DNA of 64,000 nucleotides, taken from contig NC_054389.1 in NCBI RefSeq assembly GCF_001625195.1, forward strand, positions 5,824,520 to 5,888,519, written 5' to 3'. Under the pieces are notes generated by a model, which searched no databases, was not told the origin of the DNA, and saw only the letters and a list, made by a program, of their open reading frames with translations. Of the stretch, positions 35,265 to 46,439 are shown in pieces. How positions within the stretch are numbered: position 1 is the first letter of the stretch; every line of letters starts with the position of its first letter. The translations under genes and the position numbers were made by a program. This DNA is from Drechmeria coniospora. Its lineage: Eukaryota > Ascomycota > Sordariomycetes > Hypocreales > Ophiocordycipitaceae.

Positions 35265-36791
35265 ATGGCTTCCTCATCGTCCAACGTCGTCGGTGTCCAC
35301 TACCGGGTGGGAAAGAAGATTGGCGAGGGCTCATTCGGTGTCATTTTCGAGGGCACCAACCTGCTCAACAATCAACAGGTTGCCATCAAATTCGTCAGTC
35401 ACCACCGCCCCCGCCGCCGATGCGTGCCCCTGCCGTCGCGCGCGCTCGCTCGCTAACCCCTCGCCCGCAGGAACCTCGAAAGAGCGACGCGCCTCAGCTG
35501 CGAGACGAGTACCGAACCTACAAGATTCTCGTCGGTTGCCGTAAGCAGCGCCGTGCCCTCCTCTCGCCGCCCCCCCCGCTGGCTTGCCCAGTCTCGCCGT
35601 TCCCCTTTGCTGATGGAATCTCCCGCAGCTGGCATCCCCAACGTCTACTACTTCGGCCAGGAAGGCCTGCACAACATCCTCGTCATCGACCTTCTCGGCC
35701 CCTCGCTCGAGGACCTCTTCGACCACTGCGGCCGACGCTTCACCATCAAGACGGTCGTCATGGTCGCCAAGCAGATGCTGTCGAGGGTGCAGACGATACA
35801 CGAGAAGAACCTCATCTACCGAGACATCAAGCCCGACAATTTCCTCATCGGCCGCCCCGGCACCAAGGCCTCCAACGTCATCCACGTCGTCGACTTCGGC
35901 ATGGCCAAGCAGTACCGCGACCCCAAGACGAAGCAGCACATTCCCTACCGCGAGCGAAAGTCCCTGTCGGGAACGGCTCGCTACATGAGCATCAACACCC
36001 ACCTCGGCCGCGAGCAGTCCCGGCGCGACGACCTCGAAGCCCTCGGCCACGTCTTCATGTACTTCCTGCGCGGCGGACTGCCGTGGCAGGGCCTCAAGGC
36101 TGCCACTAACAAGCAAAAGTACGAAAAGATTGGCGAGAAGAAGCAGACGACGGCCATCAAGGATCTCTGCGAAGGCTTCCCCGAGGAGTTCTGCAAGTAC
36201 CTCACCTACGTTCGCAACCTTGGCTTCGAGGACACCCCCGACTACGACTACCTCCGCGAGCTCTTCACCCAGTCGCTCAAGAACGCCGGCGACGTCGAGG
36301 ACGGCGAGTACGACTGGATGAAGGTCAGCAAGGATTCGGGAAAGGGCTGGGACGCCAAGAACCACGGCGGCGGAGCCTACCTGCACAACCCAAACGTCCG
36401 TCCCGGTCCCTCTCAGATGGAACTTCACAGTGGCCATCGTCCTGGGAATACCACCTCTCACCAGCAAGCGCAGAACCTCACCGTGAGCCGTTTAAACGCC
36501 GCACAACCCCCCCCTCCCTCGCCGATCAAGCAGATGGGCAAGCAGAGAGATCGGCCAAGCGTCCCCGGCGTCATTTCGACGCAGAGGATGAGCGGCGTCG
36601 CCGGTCTCCGGGACATGGCCACCCCGACTGGCTCTACCCAAGCCCAGTTCCAGACCAGCACCCAGAACCTCTCCCAGCAGCGGGTCCAGCAGCAGGGCCC
36701 CATGACGGCCGTCGGCCAGCTTAACCAGCGGCCGGCCGAGCCCCAGCCGACGGGGTTCCAGAAGTTCTTGAAGACCATCTGCTGCGGTTAG
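35265..36791 (+). CDS. casein kinase I, membrane-anchored type
   Basis: Three exons, 35265-35393, 35471-35540 and 35629-36791; 453 aa. The kinase domain covers about residues 13-290: Gly-rich loop GEGSFG (20-25), Lys in VAIKF (residue 42), catalytic [13 protein letters not shown] in [12 protein letters not shown], and the CK1-specific SIN motif in [11 protein letters not shown] instead of APE. The ~150-residue tail is Q/P/S-rich and ends TICCG. A vicinal Cys pair near the C-terminus is the palmitoylation site that anchors yeast Yck1/Yck2-class kinases to membranes (family knowledge; applied here by inference). Such kinases regulate nutrient sensing, endocytosis and morphogenesis. A long CT-rich leader precedes the ATG. 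The gene converges with the p24 gene. Confidence 0.96.
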
Positions 36792-37804
36792 TCGCCTCCC
36801 GCTACTAGCTTTGGGAACTTGTCCACGGACCGTTGCGGCAGCCCCAGGCGCCAACGGCCCCGCTTCGAAAAATTGCCGTGGGAGGAGGATGGCCGTTCGT
36901 CGTCGTCGCCGCCGCCCACGGTCTTGGGCCGAGGCGGCCGCCATGCTGACGACGAACCCGTCCAGCTCTTCCGTGTGCGATGCGTGAGGGTTCCACGGCC
37001 GACGAGCTTGCGACGGTCAGGGAGCCTCAGCCGGCTGGCGCCACCCCATCATCAACGACGCACCCTCTCCGAGCCGGTCAACCGATCGAGGCCCTGACTC
37101 GATGATGATGGATGATGGCACGAGCGATGCCACGCTCGGGAGGGACGATACGAAAAGGTGAGCGAAAATGGTTGAGAAGCGGTCCTCGACCGTTGGCACG
37201 GTGGGACTTTCCTTGTTTATTTCCATGTCATTCCATCACGAAATCATGCTTGGGCCTCTTTTCCAGGCCCGGCCCGGCACGGCGCAGAGCGGTCACGGAT
37301 GGCAGCGTTGGCCTTGCCGCATCGTGCATTTTCTCTTCTTTCTCTGCGCCGTCATATATAGTCTCACTCGACCTTTCTTGCGGAGGACTGGGTGAGGGAG
37401 GAATGGCGCTGCTCGGAGAGCTGCTGGAGGCAAAGGGGGAATGCAGCATGAGGCAATGGCCCGGCTTGTGCGGCGGAAGGCATTTGTTTGCGAGATGAAC
37501 CCTCCTCTCATTATACGCAAGTATGGAGTTTCCTCAGGCGGTATTCTAATCGAACAGGAGTTTGAATCATTCATTCTCTTCACCCATTTCATATCAATCC
37601 TCAAGGTGATGGATGCCGCGGAATTTGGTCGCAACGACGGTCGTGTCGGTCCCCCCCCCCCCCCCGCAAGCACCGGACAGCCGCCCAGACGAACGTCTTC
37701 CGCCCAGACTACTTCTTCCCCGTCCCAGACGCTGAGCGCGTCCCCACGTGTACCAATGTTTTGCCCCATGGCTGAGCCCAGCTCCAAAACGACAGAGTAC
37801 GGCT
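36792..37804. other. convergent intergenic region with C15 tract
   Basis: About 1 kb containing the 3' ends of the kinase (+) and the p24 gene (-). A run of 15 C lies at 37651-37665. Overlapping short ORFs on both strands show no conservation that I recognise. Confidence 0.5.
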
Positions 37805-38601
37805 TCATGTAAGCTTCTGCTTGATGAAGAAGGAGCGCAGGTGAGAGAGTTGCCATGCGCAGGTGATGCCGATGATGACTAGCTGGATGAGGATCCATCG
37901 GATAACGCGCGAGTTTGTGTTTTCGGACTGGTCTCGGAACTCGGCCTCGCGTTCCTAACTAGCATGTTAGATATGACGATGGCAAGATGGAAGGGGAGTA
38001 CCCATGGAAGACCGACTCTCTGGAAAATTTGCTCCCTGCGGATGTCGTTCAGTCGGGCATGCAGGTCCTTGACGCGCGAGGAAATGTCGTGCAGCTTGTC
38101 CTTGTCGCTGCTCTCGATCTGGTTCGTCTCGCCAATGACGAGGTCGAGATTCAACTTGATACCGCCGTTGTCGCCTTTGAGCGAGAGCCAGCCGGTCTTG
38201 CCCGAGCTCGACGAGGGTTGGAAGCAGATCTTGTGGTCGCCAGGCTCCTGCGCGGTAAAGGTGAAGCGACCAGAGGACTGGCCACGCTGGGACACGACGC
38301 GGTGGTCATTGTCGAAGACCTCCTGGAACGGCAGGTCAGTTAGCACACGAGCCGAGCTCTTGACCGACAGCTTTGGGCGGGGAGGGGAGAGGCGCACGTC
38401 GACGGTGATGTAGATGTTGAGGCCGCTGTGCTGTTGCCAGTTCTTTGCACGGTCTTCCCACTCCTTGGCAGTGTAGTGTCCAACGACGAGGGTGTCCTTT
38501 GGCAGCTCTTCGTAGAAGCATTTCGGAGTCATGGCATCGACGTAGAAAAACAGCGCCTGGACGCCAGACAGGAGCGACAGCAGCGGAAGTAAGCCCTTCA
38601 T
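37805..38601 (-). CDS. p24-family cargo receptor (Erp1-like, p24-alpha)
   Basis: Three exons, 38398-38601, 38017-38322 and 37805-37954; 219 aa. I chose the ATG at 38601 because it opens a signal peptide (MKGLLPLLSLLSGVQA). The GOLD domain follows (LFFYVDAMTPKCFYEELPKDT, DNDHRVVSQRG, GDHKICF as separate blocks). Next come a coiled-coil (DIRREQIFQREREAEF) and one TM helix (WILIQLVIIGITCAWQ). The short cytosolic tail HLRSFFIKQKLT carries an FF motif and a KxKxx COPI-retrieval motif. p24 proteins cycle between ER and Golgi and sort GPI-anchored cargo. Intron 1 (75 nt) is stopless and a multiple of three. Intron 2 (62 nt) has a GTCGGT donor and CTAAC branch. A reading that ignores intron 2 loses the TM segment and tail. 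Confidence 0.93.
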
Positions 38602-39022
38602 CGTGCCCGCGGTGTGAGAAGCACAATGTGCTCCTTGATCTCCAGTTAGCAGAAGATGGTTGAGCCCGGACAGTTGCGATGCTCGCAAAATCTTGCCTTG
38701 CCGGTTGTCGGTCAAGGTCGTTTGGGTTCGAATCGTTTGATTTGGTGACCGGGTCGTCCGCCCGGGGAAGCTGCCACGTTCAAAAGTCGCCCCAGCCCGG
38801 TCAGGGGTGCGCGGTCACGTGCACTCCATTACCAACGTCCCTTTGCAAAGTGCCAATCTCTAGTTGCGCGATTCGACATGCCGAAGCCAACTTGCTCTTT
38901 TTCTTCTCGCGCAACTCCTCATTCCTCACTGCACATCTGCCATCAATTCATCTCGGCCCGAGTCTACACGTAGGACGATGAACCCGGCCATTTGCTAACC
39001 TGTCACACGACGTCTCGCCATC
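38602..39022. promoter_or_regulatory. divergent promoter region, p24 gene and SWC4
   Basis: The 421 nt between the two start codons must contain both promoters. No TATA box or island of GTAC words is evident. A CT-rich stretch (about 38895-38930) lies just upstream of SWC4. Confidence 0.55.
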
Positions 39023-40912
39023 ATGACCACCTCCGACGTCCGTGACGTCCTCAATCTCCCAGATGGCCTCACAGGGCCGCGACTGTCGAAGAAGCAAAAG
39101 ACGTCGGCGGCGCGGCCGAACCTGAAGGGATTGGCGCGCGAAGTACATCAGCTCGGCGGCGACAACCCAATCGCCATCGTCCCCGAGGTCGCCCAATTCA
39201 AGAGGCGAAGGCTCGCGAGCCGCAAACCGGCACAACCATGGGAGATGCGGCCCTTTCTCAATTCTGCTCGTGATGACCAGAGCCTGATACTGCGTCACTG
39301 GAGACGGAAGGAAGCGAAAGACGCGAGGGAGGAGAAGGCGCAGGAGAAAGGGACGGCGCCGATGGAGTCGGAGGATGCCATGGAGGACTCGACCTTTGCC
39401 AAGTTCAACGTCAAGGTCTCCGTGCCCGAGTACAGCGATGAGCAGTATTCGCAGTTTCTGAAGAACGAAGACTGGACCAAGGAGGAGACGGACTACCTGA
39501 TGGATTTGGTGCGGGAATACGACGTGCGATGGCCCATCATCTGGGACAGATACGAGTGGAGCGCGCCGGCGACCAACGGCGAAGAGAACGCGGATGGAGA
39601 CGAGAGCAAAGCAATCGTGCCGACGACGCTTTCGAGGGCCATGGAAGAGCTCAAGGCGCGGTACTACGAAGTCGCGTCCAAGATGATGGCGGCTCAGAAG
39701 CCCGTTCAGTGCATGACGCAGCCCGAGTTCGCCCTGCACGAGCTGATGTCGCACTTCAACCCACAGCAAGAAAAGCTGCGAAAGGACTTTGCGATGAACG
39801 CAATGTCCCGGTCCCGCGAGGAAGCGCGCGAGGAAGAATCGCTCCTGGTGGAGATCAAACGGATACTGGCTCGGAGCGAGCGCTTCAACGAGGAGCGACG
39901 AGAGCTCTACAACCGGCTGGAATATCCTCGGGCGGACACGGACATAAGCTCGTTCAAGTCTTCGGCCGGTCTGCAAACGCTGCTGCAGAACCTCTTGACG
40001 GCGGACAAATCCAAGAAGCGCAAGTCCATAATGGGCACCGACGGCGTGAGTCCCGGCGTCGTGCCGCCGAGCCAAAGCGCGGCGCAGGAGGCTGCAAGAC
40101 GAGAGAGCGGGGCCACGTCGGCCGTCAGCAACCACCGTGATTCCCTCGGGGCGGCCGGCACGCCAACAGGGGCCAGCAGGAAAGGCTCTCAGCAACAGCA
40201 GCAGCAGCAGCAGCAGCCGCCGACACCACAACAGGAGCGGCGCAAACTTACGACCCACGAGGAGGCCCTGTACGGCGTCACCCATCACGACCGGCTCGGC
40301 TCGGGTCCTTCGTTCCGGACGGAAAAGATCAACAAGATGTTCTCGCACAAGTCCAACCAGCAACAGCTTCGCATATCCAATGCGCTGAGCGAGTTGGATG
40401 TACCGAGCAAGCTGGCCATGCCGACCGCGGCGACGACGCTACAGTTTGAGCATCTCCTGGCGTCGGTGAGCAGCCTCTTGGACACGCGGAAAGTGTCCGA
40501 CAAGCTCGACGGAGAGATCAAGCTGGAACAGGCCAAGAAGGCAGAGCGCGAGAAGGCCATGGGGCCACCGGAGTCGAAGAAGGGACCCACGGCCGTGCCG
40601 GAGAAGACGGGGAAGTCGACGGAGGCTGGCGAGGCGACGGCGGATGCGGAGAAGGAGGCGGCCGTCCCGACGCAGCAGGAAGCGGCCCAGGCCAAGGCCG
40701 GAGGCGACGGGGACCAGCAGCCGGACGAGCCGGTCGAGGGTGGCGGACGCAACGAGCCGAGCGAAGGGACGGCCGAGACAGAGGTCCCGAAAGAAGCGGA
40801 GGAGGACAAGGCTGGCGGTGGCAGGTCCGGCGGTGGCAGCACGAATCACAAGCGCAGCGCCAGCGTGCTGAGCGCCGTGAGCGACAAAAGTGCCAAGCGA
40901 CAGAAGAAGTGA
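39023..40912 (+). CDS. SWC4: SWR1/NuA4 complex subunit Swc4 (DMAP1 homologue)
   Basis: Single exon, 629 aa. Swc4 is shared by the SWR1 complex, which deposits H2A.Z, and the NuA4 histone acetyltransferase, in the nucleus. The N-terminus has the family signature MTTSDVRDVLNLPDG, then WEMRPFLNSARDD. A SANT/Myb-like domain lies at about 140-240 (FLKNEDWTKEETDYLMDLVREYDVRWPIIWDRY, cited here as family block 145-178). After it come DMAP1-type helices with LLVEIKRILARSERFNEERREL and a Gln-rich insert. The tail contains TTLQFEHLLASVSSLLDTRK, the DMAP1 C-terminal conserved segment, and then an acidic/basic E-K-A-rich disordered end with KRSASVLSAVSDKSAKRQKK. No intron. Confidence 0.96.
   Translation: MTTSDVRDVLNLPDGLTGPRLSKKQKTSAARPNLKGLAREVHQLGGDNPIAIVPEVAQFKRRRLASRKPAQPWEMRPFLNSARDDQSLILRHWRRKEAKDAREEKAQEKGTAPMESEDAMEDSTFAKFNVKVSVPEYSDEQYSQFLKNEDWTKEETDYLMDLVREYDVRWPIIWDRYEWSAPATNGEENADGDESKAIVPTTLSRAMEELKARYYEVASKMMAAQKPVQCMTQPEFALHELMSHFNPQQEKLRKDFAMNAMSRSREEAREEESLLVEIKRILARSERFNEERRELYNRLEYPRADTDISSFKSSAGLQTLLQNLLTADKSKKRKSIMGTDGVSPGVVPPSQSAAQEAARRESGATSAVSNHRDSLGAAGTPTGASRKGSQQQQQQQQQPPTPQQERRKLTTHEEALYGVTHHDRLGSGPSFRTEKINKMFSHKSNQQQLRISNALSELDVPSKLAMPTAATTLQFEHLLASVSSLLDTRKVSDKLDGEIKLEQAKKAEREKAMGPPESKKGPTAVPEKTGKSTEAGEATADAEKEAAVPTQQEAAQAKAGGDGDQQPDEPVEGGGRNEPSEGTAETEVPKEAEEDKAGGGRSGGGSTNHKRSASVLSAVSDKSAKRQKK
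40190..40216 (+). repeat. CAG-rich coding microsatellite in SWC4
   Basis: CAG-CAA followed by seven CAG triplets encodes a nine-residue Gln run within the disordered middle of Swc4. Confidence 0.9.
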
Positions 40913-41870
40913 AGGACACCGCTCCGTTGACACTAATGAATATTCACCACCCGGTCGTCGGCCGACGAGGGCAGCGAGGGACCATGTAATCAGGCGCACG
41001 GAGTACGGATGAGGGGGGACGGGCAGAGTCGAGCGTGTGCCATCGAATGGTATTTCAGGTCACGCACATGACGGAGTAGCTAGAAACACACCTCATGCAC
41101 CCTGCAACAGGTTGCAGCAGAGTACTGAGTACCGTGAGAGGGAATTCGCGTCCAACGAGGGCGGGTGATATTCCCTCGGCATGAGCAGATCATGGAATGA
41201 AACAGAACGTCGACGCTCATGGAGGGTGTGCAGGGAAGGGCAAAGGCGTGCGAGTCAGCGAGACCGACGTCGCATGGATTTGCGACCATGGCAAGCTTCA
41301 GCCCAACGGCATCAGTCGGCGGAAACCATTTCAGGGTCATGCTCCTGCGAAGCGTCGAGGGTGTCCGCACATGGTGCGAAGCTGGGCGGACGCCGAAGGC
41401 GGCTCGAGACAAGGTCATGGTACGAACGCCACGGGAGGAGAACGGCACATGGACCAAGACTGGAGATGGAGCGTGCCACGGGGGCAGCATTGGGCCCGCA
41501 ACTTGGGACGATGAGCGGGTGGGAGATGGTCGGTGAGATGGGACATGGAATGATGGCGAGGCGTCACGACCAAGCCGGGGCAAGCTTCTTGATTCGGCGT
41601 CGGGTTTGGAAGAGCAGCAGTACTTTGTGGGCTGCCGTAGGCTCGCGAGGTGAGCGCTAGGAGACTGAAGATGGAGATGTCCGCTAGACGAGCATGGTGG
41701 TCGATGAGGATATTTTTGATAGAGCGGTGACGGAGTCGCAGACATCAGCACCTGTCAGCATTCGTCCCCTTCCAGGCTCGTCGGACACTTACAGGCAAGG
41801 CAGCGGGCCAACATGTCCTTGCTAGAAGAGTCGAACAGATGGCTCGGGCTGAAACAAGCTGCGACCACGA

Positions 41871-41889
41871 GGGGGGGGGGGGGGGGGGG
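41871..41889 (+). repeat. G19 homopolymer
   Basis: Nineteen consecutive G in gene-free DNA. Such a run can form G-quadruplexes and is prone to length error in sequencing. Confidence 0.9.
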
Positions 41890-42059
41890 TAGCACGAATA
41901 TCTCCGCGGCTCAAGGTGCAAGGCGGGCGAGAATAGCGGTGATACAGGCAGGATACAGGAATAGGCGGTATTGCGGCCATTGACGGAGGATCTCGCTGTA
42001 TTCCGCTTGGATACTATTAATATGACCACGACCAAGCACCAATGAGCAGCAGCACACCT

Positions 42060-42600
42060 TACTCCGTACTGTACTCTGTTCCAAGTACTCCGTAAGTACA
42101 GTAAGTACAAGTACAAAGCAGCACAAGTACTGTATTACTGCAAGTACGCCTAAGTGCAGTAAGGCACAAGAAGGTACGCAGTAATTGCCTAGTACTAATA
42201 ATATTCAGCGGCAAATACACGCCTAGTACGGAGTACTCCGTATTACTTACTGTACAGTATTACTGTAAGTAAGTACTAACTCGTGCCTAATGTGGGTCGC
42301 GGGATGGTTCGTTCCGGTGGATAATAATTATTACAGTATTAATACAGCAAGTACAAGTGCTGTACTACTGTATACAGTACTCTGTACGCCGACAATACAG
42401 TGCTTGACATATTACTACTACTGTTGGTCCTCGTACAGAACAGTGCGAACAAACGTACTAGGTACCTAGTAGTACTCCGCACTTGGTAGGGGAATAATTA
42501 TACGGAGCGTGCAGTAAGTACTGCACATCTAGATGTTGCCGTAGGTGTACAAGTACTCCGTTAACCTACCAGGCTACTAGGGACAGGCAGGTACTGTTAC
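42060..42600. repeat. GTAC-word repeat island
   Basis: Dense GTAC words with a perfect 16-bp palindrome TACGGAGTACTCCGTA at 42227-42242, and ACTAGGTACCTAGTAG-like words near 42460. No gene. Confidence 0.7.
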
Positions 42601-43310
42601 TACCAGTGCCGCAAAGTACTCGCATCATCTATTGTTGGGTGCTGGGAAGCAGGAGTGACGGGAACAGACTCGGGGGAAGGAGCTGGTGCCAATGGCCAAG
42701 GCAAAGATCCAACGGCGACACGGCAGCCTCCTCCCCGCACGCAGCACTTGGACTCCTGCTCCTACGCACCGACGACGACGCTCTCCCCTTGTCCTTGCCG
42801 AACCGGTCACTCGCCGAAATGACAGGTCCGCCCACTCGACCGACAGGATGGCTGCTTGGGTTGCCGGCGGTGGAGATGAATGACGAATTAGGCGGCTCGG
42901 ACGGCGCCTCGATGGCGACGGAGGCCTTCCCTTGGCGCCGGGGTACGACGGAGTGCTTCTATTTCCATGCGTCTGACGGACGGCAACCGCCAGGGATGCA
43001 GGAAACAGCCACCACGATGACGACGGAGGGTTACATGTGCGCCCGACCTGCCACAAGGCTTCGGTTCCGGGGGCCATTGGCGGCGGCGGTGCTGGCGCTG
43101 GAGCGCGAGCAAGCCCAGGCAAAAGGGACGGTACGGAGGCCAGTGTGCTCGCATGCATGGACGAGCACCCAAGCACTCACAGGCGACATCCGAACCCTGC
43201 CGTCACATTGGGTTGCTTCTTCTGACCAACAGGCTACGGAGCATTCCCCCCTCCTCTGAGGCGACGATGAGGCTGCGGCCAGGACCTGGTCCCATGACGC
43301 CCAGGACGCG

Positions 43311-43340
43311 CCCATGCCCAGGACGCCCATGCCCAGGACG
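43311..43340 (+). repeat. 15-nt tandem duplication
   Basis: The unit CCCATGCCCAGGACG occurs twice in direct tandem. Partial copies lie on both sides (43291-43310 and 43341-43350). Confidence 0.85.
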
Positions 43341-44499
43341 CCCAGGCGCCGGCGGCCGCTTCGTGATGTGATTGCATCCAACATTCCCTTGCCGAGACGC
43401 AGCTGTCGGAGAGTCGGCTTGGAATTTCACGACGACGAAAAAGGTCGGGCGTCGGGACGTCTGGGGCCGACGATCCTCCTTGTTCGACGAGTGGGCCTGC
43501 CGCTGCACTCCAGGATTGACACGCTGCTTTTTCTGCTGTGCTCTCTCGGACCGGCATTAAGCGCCGGACCGGCAGGATAGGTTCCTGGCTGGCCGTGACG
43601 CAAGGCCCGGCGTCCTAGTCGAGCGTGCCCCTCTCGAACGGGTACGGATATCCACACGCGCAAGTGCTCGAAAGGACAAGAGGCTGGAGCGACGGAGGGC
43701 GCCCGATAGACGTGCGCATGCGCATGCACATGTACGCCGAGCGAGAGGGTGCATGGACCAACACCGACAGTTCGGGCGAGGCAGATCCAGCCGGGCCGGC
43801 GTCCACCATGCAGCCAGGCCCGTCCAGCCGTTGGCCGGCCGCATCAGCGACGAAGCGACGCGAAGAAGGCTGCGGCCTGCGGCGGGCTAGACGAGCCAGG
43901 CTGAAGCGGCGGGCTGACAGGACGGACGAGCTGTGCGGCTCGCTCGTCGTCGTCCCCTTGCCGCCGTTCGACGGCTGGCCGGTACCCAAGACATGGCGTG
44001 GGGCGCCACGGGACCTAGCCACCTAGGCAGGCATTCACGCTCGTCGAGATGGCCCGTCGACCGTTCTTGACTGCCCACCCAGCCTCGGCCGGGCGAAGGT
44101 GCGCGGCGGACAGGCGCAGGCACCCACGGGCACGCGTACCGAGCAGAGCGACGATCGAGTGCCATCGGCGGCAGAGCAAGGCACGCGGAGCGGAGAGAGC
44201 AGGCGAGCATGTCGGTCGGCTCGAGATGCCGTGCGAACGAGGCACGTCCTCGCGGCCGCGGAGCACTCGAGCAAGGACGAAGCCAACGGGCGACGAGCGT
44301 GAGGACGGCATCCTCAACCGCTGCAGGCAACGCATGCATGGACAAGCGAGTAGCGTGCGGGCCGACGGACTGCTCAGTGGATAGGGTCGTCGGGTCCCGT
44401 GCGCCATGGCGTCCGTCTCAGTCGCCGCCCCTGGCGACGTCGAGAGAGGGCGTCGCGGAAGGGTTGAACGGGCGCGAGCCGGCGAAGAAGATGGGTTGG

Positions 44500-44970
44500 T
44501 ACTGGTACGTACTGTTCAGCGATTAATCACTTACAGCACATGCAAGCACTTGCAGCGGCAGTACTCCGTACTCTGTACCGCACTCGTACAGTACTGACTT
44601 TTGCGCAGAGCACGAGGTGCTACGGACGGACCGGACTGTTACTGGTTAATCCTGCAAAGGACCTACCTATCTGTACTAGGTACGTACAAGTACGGGCACC
44701 TGGGCATCTACTTACAATTACAACTACTTGTACAGCACAGGTCGACCGACGTTCTTGTGTGTTGCTGCACCGTGTGCTGTACGGAGCACAAGCACATGAA
44801 CACCTAAGTACTCTGAGTACTAGAGACTTACGTACATGCTCGCATCCAAGTACTTACTTATGCACTCGTACCTGTACAGTACGCCCTACACTTCTGTCCA
44901 GGTACGTGCGGGGCCTGCCGTAGCCGCGCGGGGCGGCGATACGAGATGGCAATACCTACTCCGTACAGTG
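44500..44970. repeat. GTAC-word repeat island
   Basis: Includes AGTACTCCGTACTCTGTACC, TACTAGGTACGTACAAGTAC and TACTCCGTACAGTGCAAGTAC-type words, with no gene. Confidence 0.6.
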
Positions 44971-45684
44971 CAAGTACTTGGCACGGAGTATTAGCCGCGG
45001 CGTTCAACGATATCGCCGACCAGACACCACGACCTCGCTCACGGCTCCTCGCGGCATCGTGACCTGCCACTGGTGACGAGGGCACTCGCATGCATTCGAA
45101 GCACCACCCGCAGAGCTCCCGCACTCGCTCTGGGCAATGTGCGACGGCGGCGGCGGTACAGGCCTAACATTCTCCCTCCCTGCTCCGCCCAGAGTACGGA
45201 CACCAGGTTTCTGCCGTCGGCGCATGCGCATGGCATGCACGGATGCATGCGAGAGCCGGAGGAGGGACGAGAGCCAGATTGACGGGCTTACTTGCTCTCT
45301 CTCAACCGTGTACTCCGTACATGCGTCGCACCTGCTTGTTTTTTTTAATTTGTTTTGTTTTTATTTTTGCCATGCACGCACTTCATGCACATTCTCCGGC
45401 GCCCTCTACCAGCCTACCTGCGCACGTACAGAGGCCCCCGACAACATGGGAGTGCTGCTGCGCAGTAGAGCGGGCGTCGACGGCCGGCGGGCCAGATGGC
45501 AGCCGTGTCCCTGAGCTGAGCCATGCCCGGCTTCCCACCCAACGGCAAAGGTGCCAAGGCCACTGCTCGGGCCGGACCAAGGGGGTCGAGCCAGACAAGA
45601 ATGCGCGGCACTGAAGGCGCAAGTGCTTGGGCGGTTCGCGCAGATGCCCTCCCCCCTCCCCCCACGAGGGACCTGCGAGCCGGC

Positions 45685-45720
45685 GCACGGCATCCTGGTA
45701 GGGCACGGCATCCTGGTAGG
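45685..45720 (+). repeat. 18-nt tandem duplication
   Basis: The unit GCACGGCATCCTGGTAGG is present twice with no mismatch, followed by a partial third start (GTAGG). Confidence 0.9.
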
Positions 45721-46439
45721 GTAGGTATTGTCACTCGTGCGCATGCTCGGAAGCAGGACGGAGCACGACCGCGGGCAACGCTCGAGTTCGGATGTTTCAC
45801 GGGAGGCCAACGGTCGTTGCTTCGCCTGCATGGATCCATGGCTCCGTCCCGCCATTCTTCCTCGGTCGTTGGCCTGTTGACGGGGCGGGAAATGCATGGT
45901 CCTGGCAGTTGCCCCCGGCGCCTACACCATGAGGGCAGCCGATTCCGACAAACGAGTCGGTGTGACGTAGGCGGGCAGCGCCTCAGAGAGCGGGCGGCGG
46001 CACTACCGTCGGCTTTAAAGTCCCTTGAGCCCGGCGCACATGGTCCGCACAACACTCGGATGCGCTGCTTGCGCGAAAGCGCCCGAGCCGCACCGAGAGC
46101 GAACGAGCATCGAAGCGGCACAGCCCAGGGCATCTCGGGTGGGCATGCGACTCGATGTTTTTGTCCGCCAGCCGACGATCGGCCGCACTCTCTGGAAAGC
46201 GATGCAGGACATGGTAGGGCGAAGGCGGCAGCATCGATGACTCCTACGCTTGCCGCGCACGCCTGCCGGCGAGGCGGTGATGCACGCGTCAGACGTCGTT
46301 GGTACATCAGCCTGCCGTGACCGACGAGAGATGGCGGTGCAGGCAGACGAGACGGCGGGAAGACAAAGGCAGGCTTCAGGCGGCTGCAAGCTACAGCACA
46401 GCACTCGCACACGCAAGCGCTCACACACTGCGGGCGCCG

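Noticed and set aside
35331..36467. 378-aa minus-strand ORF
   Set aside because: It is antisense to the casein kinase and lacks motifs.
38720..38745. GGGTTCGAATCG, resembling a tRNA T-arm
   Set aside because: No matching acceptor stem or A box in either direction. It lies in the divergent promoter region.
38948..40363. 471-aa minus-strand ORF
   Set aside because: It is antisense to SWC4, which has clear family motifs.
41080..41751. 223-aa minus-strand ORF
   Set aside because: S/P/H-rich, no recognisable domain, no splice or promoter context, and competing frames of similar length.
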